Assembly: GCF_001514065.1 (NCBI RefSeq)
Contig: NZ_KQ948427.1
Location: 422,474 to 486,473, forward strand
Source of the DNA: Streptomyces antibioticus
GTDB taxonomy: Bacteria > Actinomycetota > Actinomycetes > Streptomycetales > Streptomycetaceae
Direction: 5' to 3'
DNA length: 64,000 bases
Below the pieces are notes generated by a model that was given only the letters and a program-made list of their open reading frames with translations, was not told the origin of the DNA and did not search any database. A program made the position numbers and the translations under genes. The stretch's first letter is position 1. Each line of letters begins with the position of its first letter. This document shows positions 25,983-35,175 of this stretch, one piece after another.

Positions 25983-27074
25983 GTGCGCATATCCACCGGT
26001 TCCCGCCATGTGTCCCGCAGGTCGATGTTCGCCCTGGCGTCCATCCCTCTCCTGGCAGCAGCGCGACGGCCTTCCGACAGCAGTGTTGTGTACGTGGCGG
26101 ACTACTCCACACCTCAGTCGGCCGCCAATGCCGCGGGAGGCAAGCGCCTCGTCTTCCCATCAGGGCGGACGTACACCCTCACGTCGCTGTCGATCCCGGC
26201 GAACTGCCATGTCGAGGGCAACGGATCGACCCTGCGGTTCCCGGACCACTCCACCGCGTCGACCACTCAGAGCGACGAGATCCTCAAGGTGAGCGGTTCG
26301 GGCGTCACGATCGACAATCTCAAGTTCGACGGGCGTGCGGCGAACCAGGGAACCAGCTGGTCCCAGCACCGCCACTGCCTGACGATCTTCGGCAACTTCA
26401 GCAACGTGATCGTGAAGAACTGTGAGTTCAATAACATCATCGGCGACGGTGTCTATGTGAACATCGGCAGTTCGGCCAAGAACATCACCATCGGACCGGA
26501 CAACAGGTTCACATCCGACCACTTCAACCGGAACGGTGTCTCCATCGTCGCAGGTACGAACATCGAGGTGCACGGAAACACCTTTGTCAATTGTTCACGT
26601 TCCGGAATGCCCGGGCCCATCGACCTCGAACCCAACTCGTCCGCCGAGATCCTGTCCGCTGTGTTCGTTCACCACAACATCATCGTCGGCGGTTCCGCAG
26701 CCGGTACGGGTACTCTGCCGGGCATTGTGTACAGCGGCTTCCAGAATGCAGCGGCCGACAACATCAACATCCACGACAACGACATCAGCGGAACCAGATT
26801 CACCGACGGTGTCGCAGTCATCGGGGTCAACGGTGGTCCGTACAACGCCGCCAGAAACCTGAACGTCTACGGCAACCGCATCCATGACCTCGGGTATGCG
26901 GACAAGTTCGGCGTCAGCATCAACTACTGGATCGGCGCGAACGTCTACGACAACGCGTTCGACGGAATGCAGTGGGCCATCTACAACTACAAAGGTGTTC
27001 TGGGTACTTCGAGCGGCAACACGTTCACCGGAGTCACAACACAGATCGCCAGTGACCAGCCGTACTCGGCGTGA
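25983..27074 (+). CDS. Tat-exported parallel beta-helix protein (pectate lyase/right-handed helix fold)
   Basis: About 363 residues. The twin-arginine signal SRRSMFALASIPLLAAA lies just inside the N-terminus. The body repeats short turns such as NVIVKNCEFNNIIGDGVYV, NIEVHGNTFVNC, NINIHDNDISGTRF and LNVYGNRIHDLGY, the pattern of a right-handed beta-helix. Proteins of this fold include polysaccharide lyases, hydrolases, epimerases and phage-type depolymerases. Catalytic residues cannot be assigned, so it may bind, cleave or modify the cluster glycan outside the cell. GTG 25983 chosen for the Tat signal; TTG 25959 with GAGGAG upstream is an alternative. It is probably co-regulated with operator copy 5. 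Confidence 0.78.
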   Translation: MRISTGSRHVSRRSMFALASIPLLAAARRPSDSSVVYVADYSTPQSAANAAGGKRLVFPSGRTYTLTSLSIPANCHVEGNGSTLRFPDHSTASTTQSDEILKVSGSGVTIDNLKFDGRAANQGTSWSQHRHCLTIFGNFSNVIVKNCEFNNIIGDGVYVNIGSSAKNITIGPDNRFTSDHFNRNGVSIVAGTNIEVHGNTFVNCSRSGMPGPIDLEPNSSAEILSAVFVHHNIIVGGSAAGTGTLPGIVYSGFQNAAADNINIHDNDISGTRFTDGVAVIGVNGGPYNAARNLNVYGNRIHDLGYADKFGVSINYWIGANVYDNAFDGMQWAIYNYKGVLGTSSGNTFTGVTTQIASDQPYSA

Positions 27075-27164
27075 GCGCACAGTGTGACGATCGCCGTCCC
27101 GGTCAGCTCGATCCCGTCCGGGCTGTCCCGCTGCACCACCCGGGGGGGTGGTCGGCACAACGAA

Positions 27165-27201
27165 GAAGGGCCCCGCAGGCTCTCGCCTGCGAAGACCCTT
27201 C
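27165..27201. terminator. Terminator hairpin between the beta-helix gene and tRNA-Pro
   Basis: CGCAGGC (27174-27180), loop TCTC, GCCTGCG (27185-27191), inside an outer pairing GAAGGG (27165-27170) with CCCTTC (27196-27201). It can end transcription of tRNA-Pro on the minus strand and of the beta-helix gene on the plus strand. Confidence 0.72.
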
Positions 27202-27207
27202 ACACCG

Positions 27208-27281
<74 letters not shown>

Positions 27282-27362
27282 GTGTCCGTCTGACCTGGGG
27301 TTTCCCCCGGCCGAACGTGCAGTGAAACAATACCGCACTCGGGTCGGTGGTCGCGCACCCGT

Positions 27363-28760
27363 TTATCGGGAAGGCGAAGCCACGGCGTCGGCGCGCACCA
27401 GGTTGCGTATGGCCGGCACCGAGAGCAGGGCAGCGCAGACGACCAGGCTCATCACCCCGGCGACGAGCAGTACATGGTCGGCGCCGAGGGCCGCGGCGGA
27501 CGGGCCCGCGAGCGCCTGGCCGACCGGCATCAGGGCGAGGGAGCCCGCGACGTCGTAGGCGTGGATGCGGTTGAGGGCGTCCGGCGGGACCTGGGTCTGG
27601 ATGCTGGTCGACCACATCACGCTCCAGAACGCCATCCCCGTCCCGGCGACGGCGGCTCCGGCCATCATGGCGGGCAGGCCGAGGCCCGCGCCGACGGCCG
27701 CCGGGAAGGCTCCGAAGCCGAGCAGGGCGATCGACCCGGCCCGCAGCATCCGGTGCGGGCGCAGCCGCAGGGCGAGGAGTCCGCCCACGACGGTGCCCGC
27801 GCCGAGCGCGGAGTTCACCAGGCCGTAGGCGCGCGGGCCGTGGTCCTGGACGACCTCGGTGGCGACGAGCGGGACGGTCGGGCCGGACACGGAGATCATG
27901 TACAGACCCCAGATGGCGATGACTCCCCACAGCCAGGTGCGGGCCCTGAACTCCCGCCAGCCGGTGACCAGATCGGCCCGGAAGGTGCTGGCCGCCCGCG
28001 GCGCCGGTCCGTCGTCCGGGGCGCGCGCAGGCAGCCGCAGCAACAGCAGGCACAGGGCGCTGACCGCGTACATGGCGGCGTCCACGGCGAAGACGCCGCC
28101 GGCCGAGGCGAAGCCGACCAGCAGTCCGGCGAGGGCGGGGCCGGCGAGCTGGGCGCCGGCCTCCGCGATGCGTATCGCGCCGTTCGCGCCCTGCACATCG
28201 CCGGCGAGACGGGGAACCGTGCTGGCGACGCCGGGCTGGAACAGGGCGCCCGCCACGCCGTTGACGAAGCCGATGGCGCAGATCTGCCACAGCACCACAT
28301 GCCCCGAGAAGAAGAGCGCGGCGGCGAGGGTCTGGGTGCCAAGGCGCACCAGGTCGGCGCCGATCATCACCTTGCGGGTGTCGAATCGGTCGGCGATGAC
28401 GCCGCCGAAGACCACGAGCGCGGCGAAGGACGCGGCCGAGGAGGCCATGGCGAGGCCCACCGCGCCCGCGCCGTAGCCGTGCTCCAGCAGACCGGCGGCG
28501 AGGGCGACGGGGAGGATGGTGTGGCCGAGGGCGGCGACGGCCCGCGCGACGAAGAACAGGGCGAAGTCCCGCGACCAGACGGCGGGGACGGCCGCCTGGC
28601 TCGTCGGGCCAGGGGTGACGTCGGCGGCGGACGTCGCCCTCTCGCGCGCCCGACCAGGGGCGACGTCACCAGCGGACCCCACCACCTCGCGCGCCGGAGC
28701 AGGGCTGATGTCGTCGGCGCTCGCACCGTACGCCTCCCCCTTCGACGACACCCCGGTCAT
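27363..28760 (-). CDS. MFS transporter
   Basis: 465 residues with about 12 TM helices after a disordered, acidic/proline N-tail (about 1-55) rich in SADDISPAP-, SAGDVAPG- and SAADVTPG-type degenerate repeats. GVIADRFDTRKVMI fits the MFS loop 2-3 motif. The substrate is unknown; it resembles enterobactin/macrolide-exporter-like MFS proteins with ALVVFGGVIADRFD. ATG 28760 has GGGAGGAGTG 7 nt upstream. The N-terminal part of the longer open frame is not needed. Confidence 0.85.
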   Translation of the reverse strand: MTGVSSKGEAYGASADDISPAPAREVVGSAGDVAPGRARERATSAADVTPGPTSQAAVPAVWSRDFALFFVARAVAALGHTILPVALAAGLLEHGYGAGAVGLAMASSAASFAALVVFGGVIADRFDTRKVMIGADLVRLGTQTLAAALFFSGHVVLWQICAIGFVNGVAGALFQPGVASTVPRLAGDVQGANGAIRIAEAGAQLAGPALAGLLVGFASAGGVFAVDAAMYAVSALCLLLLRLPARAPDDGPAPRAASTFRADLVTGWREFRARTWLWGVIAIWGLYMISVSGPTVPLVATEVVQDHGPRAYGLVNSALGAGTVVGGLLALRLRPHRMLRAGSIALLGFGAFPAAVGAGLGLPAMMAGAAVAGTGMAFWSVMWSTSIQTQVPPDALNRIHAYDVAGSLALMPVGQALAGPSAAALGADHVLLVAGVMSLVVCAALLSVPAIRNLVRADAVASPSR

Positions 28761-28855
28761 CCGCACACTCCTCCCGGCACCACCCGCACCCACAGACGCC
28801 CCACCCGCCACGCCTTCGGATCATGCCACGGGGCACTGACAGCCCCCGGGGAATT

Positions 28856-29215
28856 TCACTCGCCGGCCGGACGCCCCAACTCCGGATAGCTGTCGAGGAG
28901 TCGGGGCGGGGCGGCCTGGCGCCAGGAGTCGGCCAGGATGTCCCGCAGTTCGTCCTCGTCCTCCAGGGCGGCGAGGCGGGCCCGGACCCAGGCGAACTGC
29001 GCCTCGTGGTCGGCGATCCAGAACTTCTCCGGCTCGGCGAGCACCAGTTCGTCCCGCTCCTCCTTGGGGCAGCGGACCGCGAGGGAGGTCTCCTCCTCGG
29101 GCAGCGTGGCGAACATCTTCCCCGCGACCCGGAACGTGGGCATGCTCCAGGCGATCTTCTCCGTGGTGTCCGGCAGGGACAGGGCGATACGGCGTACGTC
29201 TTCGGCATCCGGCAT
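28856..29215 (-). CDS. MmcQ/YjbR-like protein
   Basis: 119 residues of the small YjbR fold: MPDAEDVRRIALSLPDTTEK at the N-terminus, FRVAGKMFATLPEEE, then LRDILADSWRQAAPPRLL near the end. The family binds DNA or is a small regulator in known structures; no specific function is assigned. The start at 29215 is the first ATG before the domain; the RBS is weak. It stands 30 bp from the GNAT gene on the same strand. Confidence 0.75.
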   Translation of the reverse strand: MPDAEDVRRIALSLPDTTEKIAWSMPTFRVAGKMFATLPEEETSLAVRCPKEERDELVLAEPEKFWIADHEAQFAWVRARLAALEDEDELRDILADSWRQAAPPRLLDSYPELGRPAGE

Positions 29216-29245
29216 GACACGCACCGTAGCGGCTGGCACTGACAA

Positions 29246-29779
29246 TCACCTGGTGGGAGCGGTTTTCCCGAGCTTCTTGTAGTAGAGGGTGGTGCCCCGC
29301 AGGACCCCGCCCGGGTCGGCCGCGTAGTCGGGGATCACGCCTGCCCTGGTCCATCCGGCCGAGGTGTAGAGGCGCTCCGCCGGGCTGTCGGTCTCGGTGT
29401 CGAGGTGGAGCAGGGTGATGCCGGCGTCGCCGGCGGCCTGTTCGGCGGTCGTCAGGAGCCTGCGTCCCAGACCGCGTCCTCGTGCGTCCCGGTGGACCAT
29501 CAGCTTGACCAGTTCGGCGCGGTGGCGGCTGTTGGGCTTGTCGGGGAAGGCCAGGCTGACGGTGCCGAGCGTCCGGTCGTCGGCGCGGGCGATCCAGACG
29601 GCGAGTTGTCCCGCCGCCACTCCTGCCGCCCGGCCCTTCCACCAGGCGACGGCCGCCGCACGGTCGAGGGGCGCGAGGAAACCTATGGAGGCGCCGCCGT
29701 CGACGGTGTCGGCCATCAGGTCGGCCAACTCCTCGCCGTACAGCTGCACTTGGTCCGCGTCGAGCCGCGTGACGATCAC
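29246..29779 (-). CDS. GNAT-family N-acetyltransferase
   Basis: 177 residues. The acetyl-CoA-binding motif is VHRDARGRGLGRRLL (about 97-111) with GTVSLAF before it and SPAERLYTSAGW near the end. The substrate is unknown. Its GTG overlaps the stop of the XRE-cupin gene (GTGA), so the two are translationally coupled. Confidence 0.85.
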   Translation of the reverse strand: MIVTRLDADQVQLYGEELADLMADTVDGGASIGFLAPLDRAAAVAWWKGRAAGVAAGQLAVWIARADDRTLGTVSLAFPDKPNSRHRAELVKLMVHRDARGRGLGRRLLTTAEQAAGDAGITLLHLDTETDSPAERLYTSAGWTRAGVIPDYAADPGGVLRGTTLYYKKLGKTAPTR

Positions 29780-30360
29780 GGCAGCACCACCGCCAGCACG
29801 TACCGCACCGGCTCCGGCCCGGCGCACCGGAACCGTGTCGGCCCCCACACCCGCAGCCGCAGACAGTCCCCCGCGTCGAGTCGGTGCTCGACGTCCTGCG
29901 CGGTCATGGCCAGCGCGCCTTCCAACACCCAGATGTGCTGTTCGAGCCCGGGAACGGGCGGCCTGTCGTACGCGATGTCGGAGCCCGGGGCGAGCCGTCC
30001 CTCGACGAGTTCGCCGCGCAGCCCGCTGTGGGGCGGTGACACGGAACGTCGTACGAAACCGGAGATCCGGTCCTCCCACACGGGCTGCTCGGCGGCCCGG
30101 ACCAGGAGCGGGGGTTCGGTCTCGACCTCGCTGAGCAGCTGGGACATGGTCCGTCCGTAGGCCGCGCACAGACGGTTCAGCAGGGAGGCGGTCGGGCTGA
30201 TCTCGGCGCGCTCGGCCCGGGACAGCGTCGACTTGCTCACGCCGGTGCGCTCGGCCAACTCCCCGAGGGACCAGCCGCGTTCGGCGCGCAGCTCGGCCAG
30301 GCGAGCACCCAGTCGGGCGTCGACGGGGTCCGGGGCGGTCTCGGCTTCCGCTTGTTTCAT
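29776..30360 (-). CDS. XRE-family regulator with a cupin domain
   Basis: 194 residues. The HTH is at about 19-58 (LAELRAERGWSLGELAERTG, VSKSTLSRAER), then the cupin (about 110-190) with HIWVLEGALAMT and LDAGDCLRLRVWG. Such proteins sense a small ligand and repress target genes. ATG 30360 (MKQAEAE) is inside a perfect inverted repeat, so the protein may autoregulate by binding it or by a hairpin at the start codon. Coupled downstream to the GNAT gene. Confidence 0.88.
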   Translation of the reverse strand: MKQAEAETAPDPVDARLGARLAELRAERGWSLGELAERTGVSKSTLSRAERAEISPTASLLNRLCAAYGRTMSQLLSEVETEPPLLVRAAEQPVWEDRISGFVRRSVSPPHSGLRGELVEGRLAPGSDIAYDRPPVPGLEQHIWVLEGALAMTAQDVEHRLDAGDCLRLRVWGPTRFRCAGPEPVRYVLAVVLP

Positions 30361-30390
30361 ATCCGGGACGGTATCCCGGATATGAAACAA
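30352..30390. repeat. Perfect inverted repeat spanning the XRE start codon
   Basis: Arms TTGTTTCATATCCGGGA (30352-30368) and TCCCGGATATGAAACAA (30374-30390), 17 bp each, with a 5-nt spacer CGGTA. It covers the ATG and first codons of the XRE-cupin gene and lies in the short gap after the LysR stop. It contains ATATCCGGGA/TCCCGGATAT, a likely HTH operator. Confidence 0.85.
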
Positions 30391-30395
30391 CGAGG

Positions 30396-31304
30396 TTACG
30401 TCCCGCTCTCCGCCGCCCCCGCCAGCGCCTCGATCACCGGCCGGATCAGCGGATGCCCCTCCGCGCCCCGCCGTACCGCCGCGAACACCCGCCGCGTGGG
30501 CGCGACGCCGTCGACCGGTCGCACGACGACGCCCGTGAGGTCCATCCCGATCAGCGCCGAGCGCGGTACGAGCGCCACGCCCGCGCCGGCCGAGGCGAGG
30601 GCGACGACCGCGCGGAAGTCGTCCGAGGAGTGTTCGAGACTGGGCTGGAAGCCCGCGTTCTCGCAGGCCAGGACGACGACCTCGTGGCAGGGGTTGCCCG
30701 GGTACGGGCCGATCCACGGGTCCTTGGCCAGCTCCGCCAGCGGCACCTCGCCCGCGTCCGCCAGCCGGTGGCTCACCGGGACGACCGCGTCGAAGGGCTC
30801 GGCGTACAGGGAGACGTGGGTCAGACGCGGGTCGTCGGCCGGGGGTGCCCCGCGGTACTCGACGGCGACCGCGACATCGACCTGCCGGTCAAGGACCATC
30901 GGCAGGCTGGCGTCGCCCTCGGCGTCCTGGACGCGGATGCGGATGCCGGGGGAGGTCACGGCGAGCCTCGCCACCGCGGGCGCGACGACCAGGGCGATGC
31001 CGGTCGCGAAGGAGGCGACGGTGACCGTGCCCGCCTCGCCCGAGCCGTACGCGGCCAGTTCGGCCTCCGCGCGCTCCAGCTGGGCGAGGACGGCGTTGGT
31101 GTGGTTCAGCAGGATCTCGCCGGCCGCGGTGAGCCGTACGCCCTTCGCGCCGCGTTCGACCAGGCGGTGCCCGGTCTCCTGCTCCAGGGCCGTGAGCTGC
31201 TGGGACACCGCCGAGGGCGTGAGATACAGCGCGGCGGCAGCCGCCGTCACCGTACGGTGGTCGGCCACCGCTCGGAGGATGTGCAGCCGCCGCGCTTCGA
31301 TCAT
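30396..31304 (-). CDS. LysR-family transcriptional regulator
   Basis: 302 residues. The HTH is at about 6-63 (LHILRAVADHRTVTAAAAAL, YLTPSAVSQQLTALEQETGHRL), followed by the usual substrate-binding fold ending GAAESGT. It runs in the same direction as the XRE-cupin gene downstream and lies 37 bp downstream of kbl. The regulated genes and ligand are unknown. ATG 31304 is the first start before the HTH. Confidence 0.9.
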   Translation of the reverse strand: MIEARRLHILRAVADHRTVTAAAAALYLTPSAVSQQLTALEQETGHRLVERGAKGVRLTAAGEILLNHTNAVLAQLERAEAELAAYGSGEAGTVTVASFATGIALVVAPAVARLAVTSPGIRIRVQDAEGDASLPMVLDRQVDVAVAVEYRGAPPADDPRLTHVSLYAEPFDAVVPVSHRLADAGEVPLAELAKDPWIGPYPGNPCHEVVVLACENAGFQPSLEHSSDDFRAVVALASAGAGVALVPRSALIGMDLTGVVVRPVDGVAPTRRVFAAVRRGAEGHPLIRPVIEALAGAAESGT

Positions 31305-31341
31305 GGGATCGATTGTCTCAAATGCCCCCGTGTGCTCCGGC

Positions 31342-32559
31342 TCAGCCCGCCGACTCCGCGGAGGCCGCCGCTTCCAGCTCGGCCCGCGCCGCGACGAAGG
31401 CGTCCACCGCGCGGTTCACGTCCTCCGTGGAGTGCGCCGCGGAGAGCTGGACGCGGATCCGGGCCTGGCCCTGCGGCACCACCGGGTAGGAGAAGCCGAT
31501 CACGTACACGCCGCGCTCCAGGAGCAGCTCCGCGAGGCGGCCCGCCTTGGCCGCGTCGCCGATCATCACGGGGGCGATGGCATGGTCGCCGGGCAGGATC
31601 TCGAAGCCCTCCTCGGTCATCCGGCGGCGGAACAGGGCCGTGTTCTCGTTCAGGCGGACCCGCAGGTCGTCGGCCGACTCCAGCAGGTCGAGGACCTTGA
31701 GGGAGGCGGCGGCGATCACCGGGGCGAGGGTGTTGGAGAACAGGTACGGGCGCGAGCGCTGGCGCAGCAGGGCGACGATCTCCGCGCGGGCCGCGACATA
31801 GCCGCCGGACGCGCCGCCGAGCGCCTTGCCGAGGGTGCCGGTGATGATGTCGACGCGGTCCATGACGCCGTGCAGCTCGGGGGTGCCGCGGCCGCCGGGG
31901 CCGACGAAGCCGACGGCGTGCGAGTCGTCGACCATCACCATGGCGTCGTAGCGGTCGGCGAGGTCGCAGATCTCGGCGAGCGGGGCCACATAGCCGTCCA
32001 TGGAGAACACGCCGTCCGTGACGATCAGTCGGCGGCGCGCGTCGGAGGCGTCCTTCAACTGCCGTTCCAGGTCGGCCATGTCGCGGTTGGCGTAGCGGAG
32101 ACGGCGGGCCTTGGACAGACGGATGCCGTCGATGATCGACGCGTGGTTGAGGGCGTCGGAGATGACCGCGTCCTCGGGGCCGAGGAGGGTCTCGAAGACA
32201 CCGCCGTTGGCGTCGAAGCAGGAGGAGTAGAGGATCGTGTCCTCCTGGCCGAGGAAGGCCGAGAGGCGGGCCTCCAGCTCCTTGTGCACCTCCTGCGTAC
32301 CGCAGATGAAGCGCACGGACGCCATGCCGTAGCCCCAGCGGTCGAGCGCCTCGTGGGCGGCGGCGACGACCTCGGGGTGGTCGGCGAGACCGAGGTAGTT
32401 GTTGGCGCAGAAGTTGAGGACCTCACCGGGACGGCCGCCCGCGGTGACGTTCACGGTCGCGGACTGCGGGGTGCCGATGACGCGCTCGGGCTTGTGCAGA
32501 CCGGCGGCGCGGATCTCGTCGAGGGTGACGCGGAGGTCGTCACGGACAGAGTCGAACAT
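31342..32559 (-). CDS. kbl: Glycine C-acetyltransferase (2-amino-3-ketobutyrate CoA ligase)
   Basis: 405 residues of the alpha-oxoamine synthase family. The PLP lysine is in GTLGKALGG (about 243-251), with [12 protein letters not shown] and [11 protein letters not shown] before it and VDDSHAVGF. It cleaves 2-amino-3-oxobutyrate into glycine and acetyl-CoA after threonine dehydrogenase. It follows tdh by 34 bp, so the two make one operon for threonine breakdown. ATG 32559 with GGAG at 8 nt. Confidence 0.93.
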   Translation of the reverse strand: MFDSVRDDLRVTLDEIRAAGLHKPERVIGTPQSATVNVTAGGRPGEVLNFCANNYLGLADHPEVVAAAHEALDRWGYGMASVRFICGTQEVHKELEARLSAFLGQEDTILYSSCFDANGGVFETLLGPEDAVISDALNHASIIDGIRLSKARRLRYANRDMADLERQLKDASDARRRLIVTDGVFSMDGYVAPLAEICDLADRYDAMVMVDDSHAVGFVGPGGRGTPELHGVMDRVDIITGTLGKALGGASGGYVAARAEIVALLRQRSRPYLFSNTLAPVIAAASLKVLDLLESADDLRVRLNENTALFRRRMTEEGFEILPGDHAIAPVMIGDAAKAGRLAELLLERGVYVIGFSYPVVPQGQARIRVQLSAAHSTEDVNRAVDAFVAARAELEAAASAESAG

Positions 32560-32577
32560 GGGAGGGGCTCCTAAAGG

Positions 32578-32604
32578 GTTACGCAGTCCGGAGTTACGCA
32601 GTCC
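32578..32604. repeat. Short direct repeat at the tdh end (GTTACGCAGTCC x2)
   Basis: The 12-mer occurs at 32578-32589 and again at 32593-32604, where it includes the tdh stop codon. It looks like a small tandem duplication just before kbl. Confidence 0.6.
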
Positions 32605-33622
32605 AGTCGAGGATGACCTTGCCGCCGCGGCCACTGGCGGCGTCCGCGAACGCCGCCTCGTAGTCGCGGTAGCCGTAGCGTCCGGTGATCACGGGGGCGA
32701 GGTCGAGGCCGCCCTCCAGGAGGACCGACATCGCGTACCAGGTCTCGAACATCTCACGGCCGTAGATGCCCTTGATGGTGATCATCGAGGTGACGACGCG
32801 GGCCCAGTCGACCGGGAACTCCTGCGCGGGCAGGCCGAGCATGGCGATCCGGCCGCCGTGCGTCATGTTGGCGATCATGTCGCGCATCGCGGTCGGATTG
32901 CCGGACATCTCCAGGCCGATGTCGAAGCCCTCGCGCAGCCCGAGGGAGCGCTGGCCGTCGGCGATCGAGGACTCGGCGACGTTCAGGGCGAGGCTGACGC
33001 CGATCTTGCGGGCGAGGTCGAGGCGCTCCTCGCTGACGTCGGTGACGACGACGTTGCGGGCCCCGGCGTGCTTGGCCACGGCCGCCGCCATCAGGCCGAT
33101 CGGCCCGGCGCCGGTGATCAGCACGTCCTCGCCGACCAGTGAGAAGGACAGCGCGGTGTGCACGGCGTTGCCGAACGGGTCGAAGATCGCGGCCACGTCG
33201 AGGTCCACGGGAACGCGGTGCACCCACACGTTCGAGGCGGGCAGGGCGACGTACTCCGCGAAGGCCCCGTCGCGTCCGACGCCGAGCCCGACCGTGGCCC
33301 GGCACAGGTGGCGGCGGCCGGCGAGACAGTTGCGGCACTTGCCACAGACGAGGTGCCCCTCGCCGCTGACCCGGTCGCCCACGGCGATGTCGACGACGTC
33401 CCGGCCGGTCTCGACGACCTCGCCGACGAACTCGTGCCCGAGCACCAACGGCGTACTGATCGTCTGCTGCGCCCAGCCGTCCCAGGACCGGATGTGCAGA
33501 TCGGTGCCGCAGATGCCGGTGCGCAGCACCTTGATCAGTACGTCGCCGGGTCCCACGGCGGGCTCGGGGACGTCCGCGAGCCACAGCCCGGGCTCCGCCT
33601 TCTCCTTGACCAGCGCCTTCAC
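32594..33622 (-). CDS. tdh: L-threonine 3-dehydrogenase
   Basis: 342 residues, the usual family length. Zinc ligand Cys38 is in GICGTDLHI, structural-zinc cysteines are in [15 protein letters not shown] (positions about 92-106), and the NAD motif is [11 protein letters not shown] (about 167-177). It oxidises threonine to 2-amino-3-oxobutyrate. GTG 33622 has AGGAG at 9 nt; the longer open frame would add a proline-rich tail not found in the family. First gene of the tdh-kbl operon. Confidence 0.94.
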   Translation of the reverse strand: MKALVKEKAEPGLWLADVPEPAVGPGDVLIKVLRTGICGTDLHIRSWDGWAQQTISTPLVLGHEFVGEVVETGRDVVDIAVGDRVSGEGHLVCGKCRNCLAGRRHLCRATVGLGVGRDGAFAEYVALPASNVWVHRVPVDLDVAAIFDPFGNAVHTALSFSLVGEDVLITGAGPIGLMAAAVAKHAGARNVVVTDVSEERLDLARKIGVSLALNVAESSIADGQRSLGLREGFDIGLEMSGNPTAMRDMIANMTHGGRIAMLGLPAQEFPVDWARVVTSMITIKGIYGREMFETWYAMSVLLEGGLDLAPVITGRYGYRDYEAAFADAASGRGGKVILDWTA

Positions 33623-33827
33623 CGCTACGGCTCCTGTGGGTGCGTTCCCGCGCGCGGGCACGCCGAAGAGGCCCGCAGCCGGGAAGAGGGGTGGAATCGC
33701 CTAGCAATCTGCCGTACGACGCCCCCTCAGGTCCATCGAGGTTTTCTTAAGCGCAGCCGCAGATCTTCTTCACGCCGTCCCTGGGTGGGGAACACCGCCG
33801 CCGACCTGGCCGTTGGGAGGGGCGAGG

Positions 33828-34463
33828 ATGCCTGCGACCGATGTGGAGCCGCCGATGAACACCGCACGTGATCTCGCGATCGTCGCCCTGGCGGCGGGCC
33901 CGGACAGACCCGTGGAACAGGGCGATCTGTCCCTCGCGCTCGCGGCCTCCGAGCTGCTCGACCTCGTGGAGGCGGGCGCGCTGGAGGTCGACGGCGACCA
34001 TGTCGTGCCCGGCGCACAGGCGGCGCCGGTCGACCCCCTGCTGACGCAGGCCGCCGCCACCGTCGTACGACAGGAGCCGTACGAGTCGGTCGAGGACTGG
34101 CTGTGGCGCCGGGGCCGCGGGCTCTCCTCCGCGTACGACTCCGCCCTGGAGCAGGAGGGGCTGACCGTCCGCCCGCGCGGGCTGCGGATCGCGCGGCAGG
34201 CCGGACGCGCCGGGCTGGTGGACTCGCCGGAGCGGCACCGCGCCGAGGAGCGCCGGGCCTCGGGCGAGCCGGTGTTCGCCGCCCTGGCCGCCGCGGCCGG
34301 TATCCAGGACGAACCGGCCGGCGACCCGGCGGACTTCACCGACGACACCGTCACGACCGTGCTGGCGGCCGTCGGGGACGCGGTGATGGAGCTGGAGGCG
34401 GTGCGGCAGCGGCGGGCGATCGAGAGCGCCGCGTTCGACAACATCTGGCGGGGCGGAGTGTGA
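33828..34463 (+). CDS. GPP34/GOLPH3-like protein
   Basis: 211 residues. The sequence has LLDLVEAGALEVDGDHV, RRGRGL, DSPERHRAEERRA and AVGDAVMELEAVRQRRAIE, matching the all-helical GPP34 fold common in actinomycetes. The eukaryotic relative binds phosphatidylinositol-4-phosphate; the bacterial role is not known. ATG 33828 has GGGAGG; ATG 33855 is possible. Divergent from tdh; it converges with the conservon. Confidence 0.82.
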   Translation: MPATDVEPPMNTARDLAIVALAAGPDRPVEQGDLSLALAASELLDLVEAGALEVDGDHVVPGAQAAPVDPLLTQAAATVVRQEPYESVEDWLWRRGRGLSSAYDSALEQEGLTVRPRGLRIARQAGRAGLVDSPERHRAEERRASGEPVFAALAAAAGIQDEPAGDPADFTDDTVTTVLAAVGDAVMELEAVRQRRAIESAAFDNIWRGGV

Positions 34464-34503
34464 GGGCCGGCGGGGCGTCAGGGCGTACGGAGTCAGCACA
34501 CGT

Positions 34504-35082
34504 TCACAGGGGCAGGCCGTCCGCCTCCATCTGCTCCACGCGCGCGACGAGTTCAGCGGCCGCCGACTTGATGGTCTCCAGACCGCTCTTTCCCCAGGGC
34601 CGCGGCTCCACATCCGCGACGCACACCGTGCCGAGGACCATGCCGCCCCGGTCGATGAGCGGCGCGCCCAGATAGGAGCGGATGCCGAACTCGTCGACGA
34701 CGGGATTGCCGGCGAACCGCGGATAGTCGCTGACGTCCTCCAGGACCAGCGCCTTGCGCCGCACCACCACATGCGGGCAGAAGCCCTGGTCGCGCGCCAG
34801 CCGGCGGCCGAGCTCCGGCTTGGTCCCGTCCGCGTCGACGAGGACCGGCCGGACGGCGGGGACGTGCAGTCCGGCGAAGAACTGCCCGTACTCGCCAAGG
34901 AAGTTGACCATGGCGTACGGCGCCCCGGTCACCTCGGCGAGCCGGTCGGCGAACGCGTCGAGCGCGGGCTCCGGGCGCTCCCCCAGCCCCAGCCCGTGCA
35001 GGCGGCGGGCCCGGGCGGGGGCCTCCTTGTCCTCGGGGGTGAGCAGCAGACGACCGGCGGGACGCACCGGGTCGTAGCTCAT
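34504..35082 (-). CDS. GAF-domain protein at the end of a conservon
   Basis: 192 residues: a GAF fold with FCPHVVVRRKALVLEDVSDYPRFAGNPVV and SYLGAPLIDRGGMVLGTVCVAD. Small GAF proteins of this type often stand next to conservon GTPase operons in Streptomyces. It lies 93 bp downstream of cvnD, so it is likely the last gene of the cluster. The ligand is unknown. Confidence 0.83.
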   Translation of the reverse strand: MSYDPVRPAGRLLLTPEDKEAPARARRLHGLGLGERPEPALDAFADRLAEVTGAPYAMVNFLGEYGQFFAGLHVPAVRPVLVDADGTKPELGRRLARDQGFCPHVVVRRKALVLEDVSDYPRFAGNPVVDEFGIRSYLGAPLIDRGGMVLGTVCVADVEPRPWGKSGLETIKSAAAELVARVEQMEADGLPL

Positions 35083-35175
35083 CGGCGGGTTCCGGCGCGG
35101 TGGGCGAAGGTCATATGCGGCTCCATGGACTGGTGGACGACAAGGCGAGCAAGGTCGGCAAGGTGGGCAAGGCGA

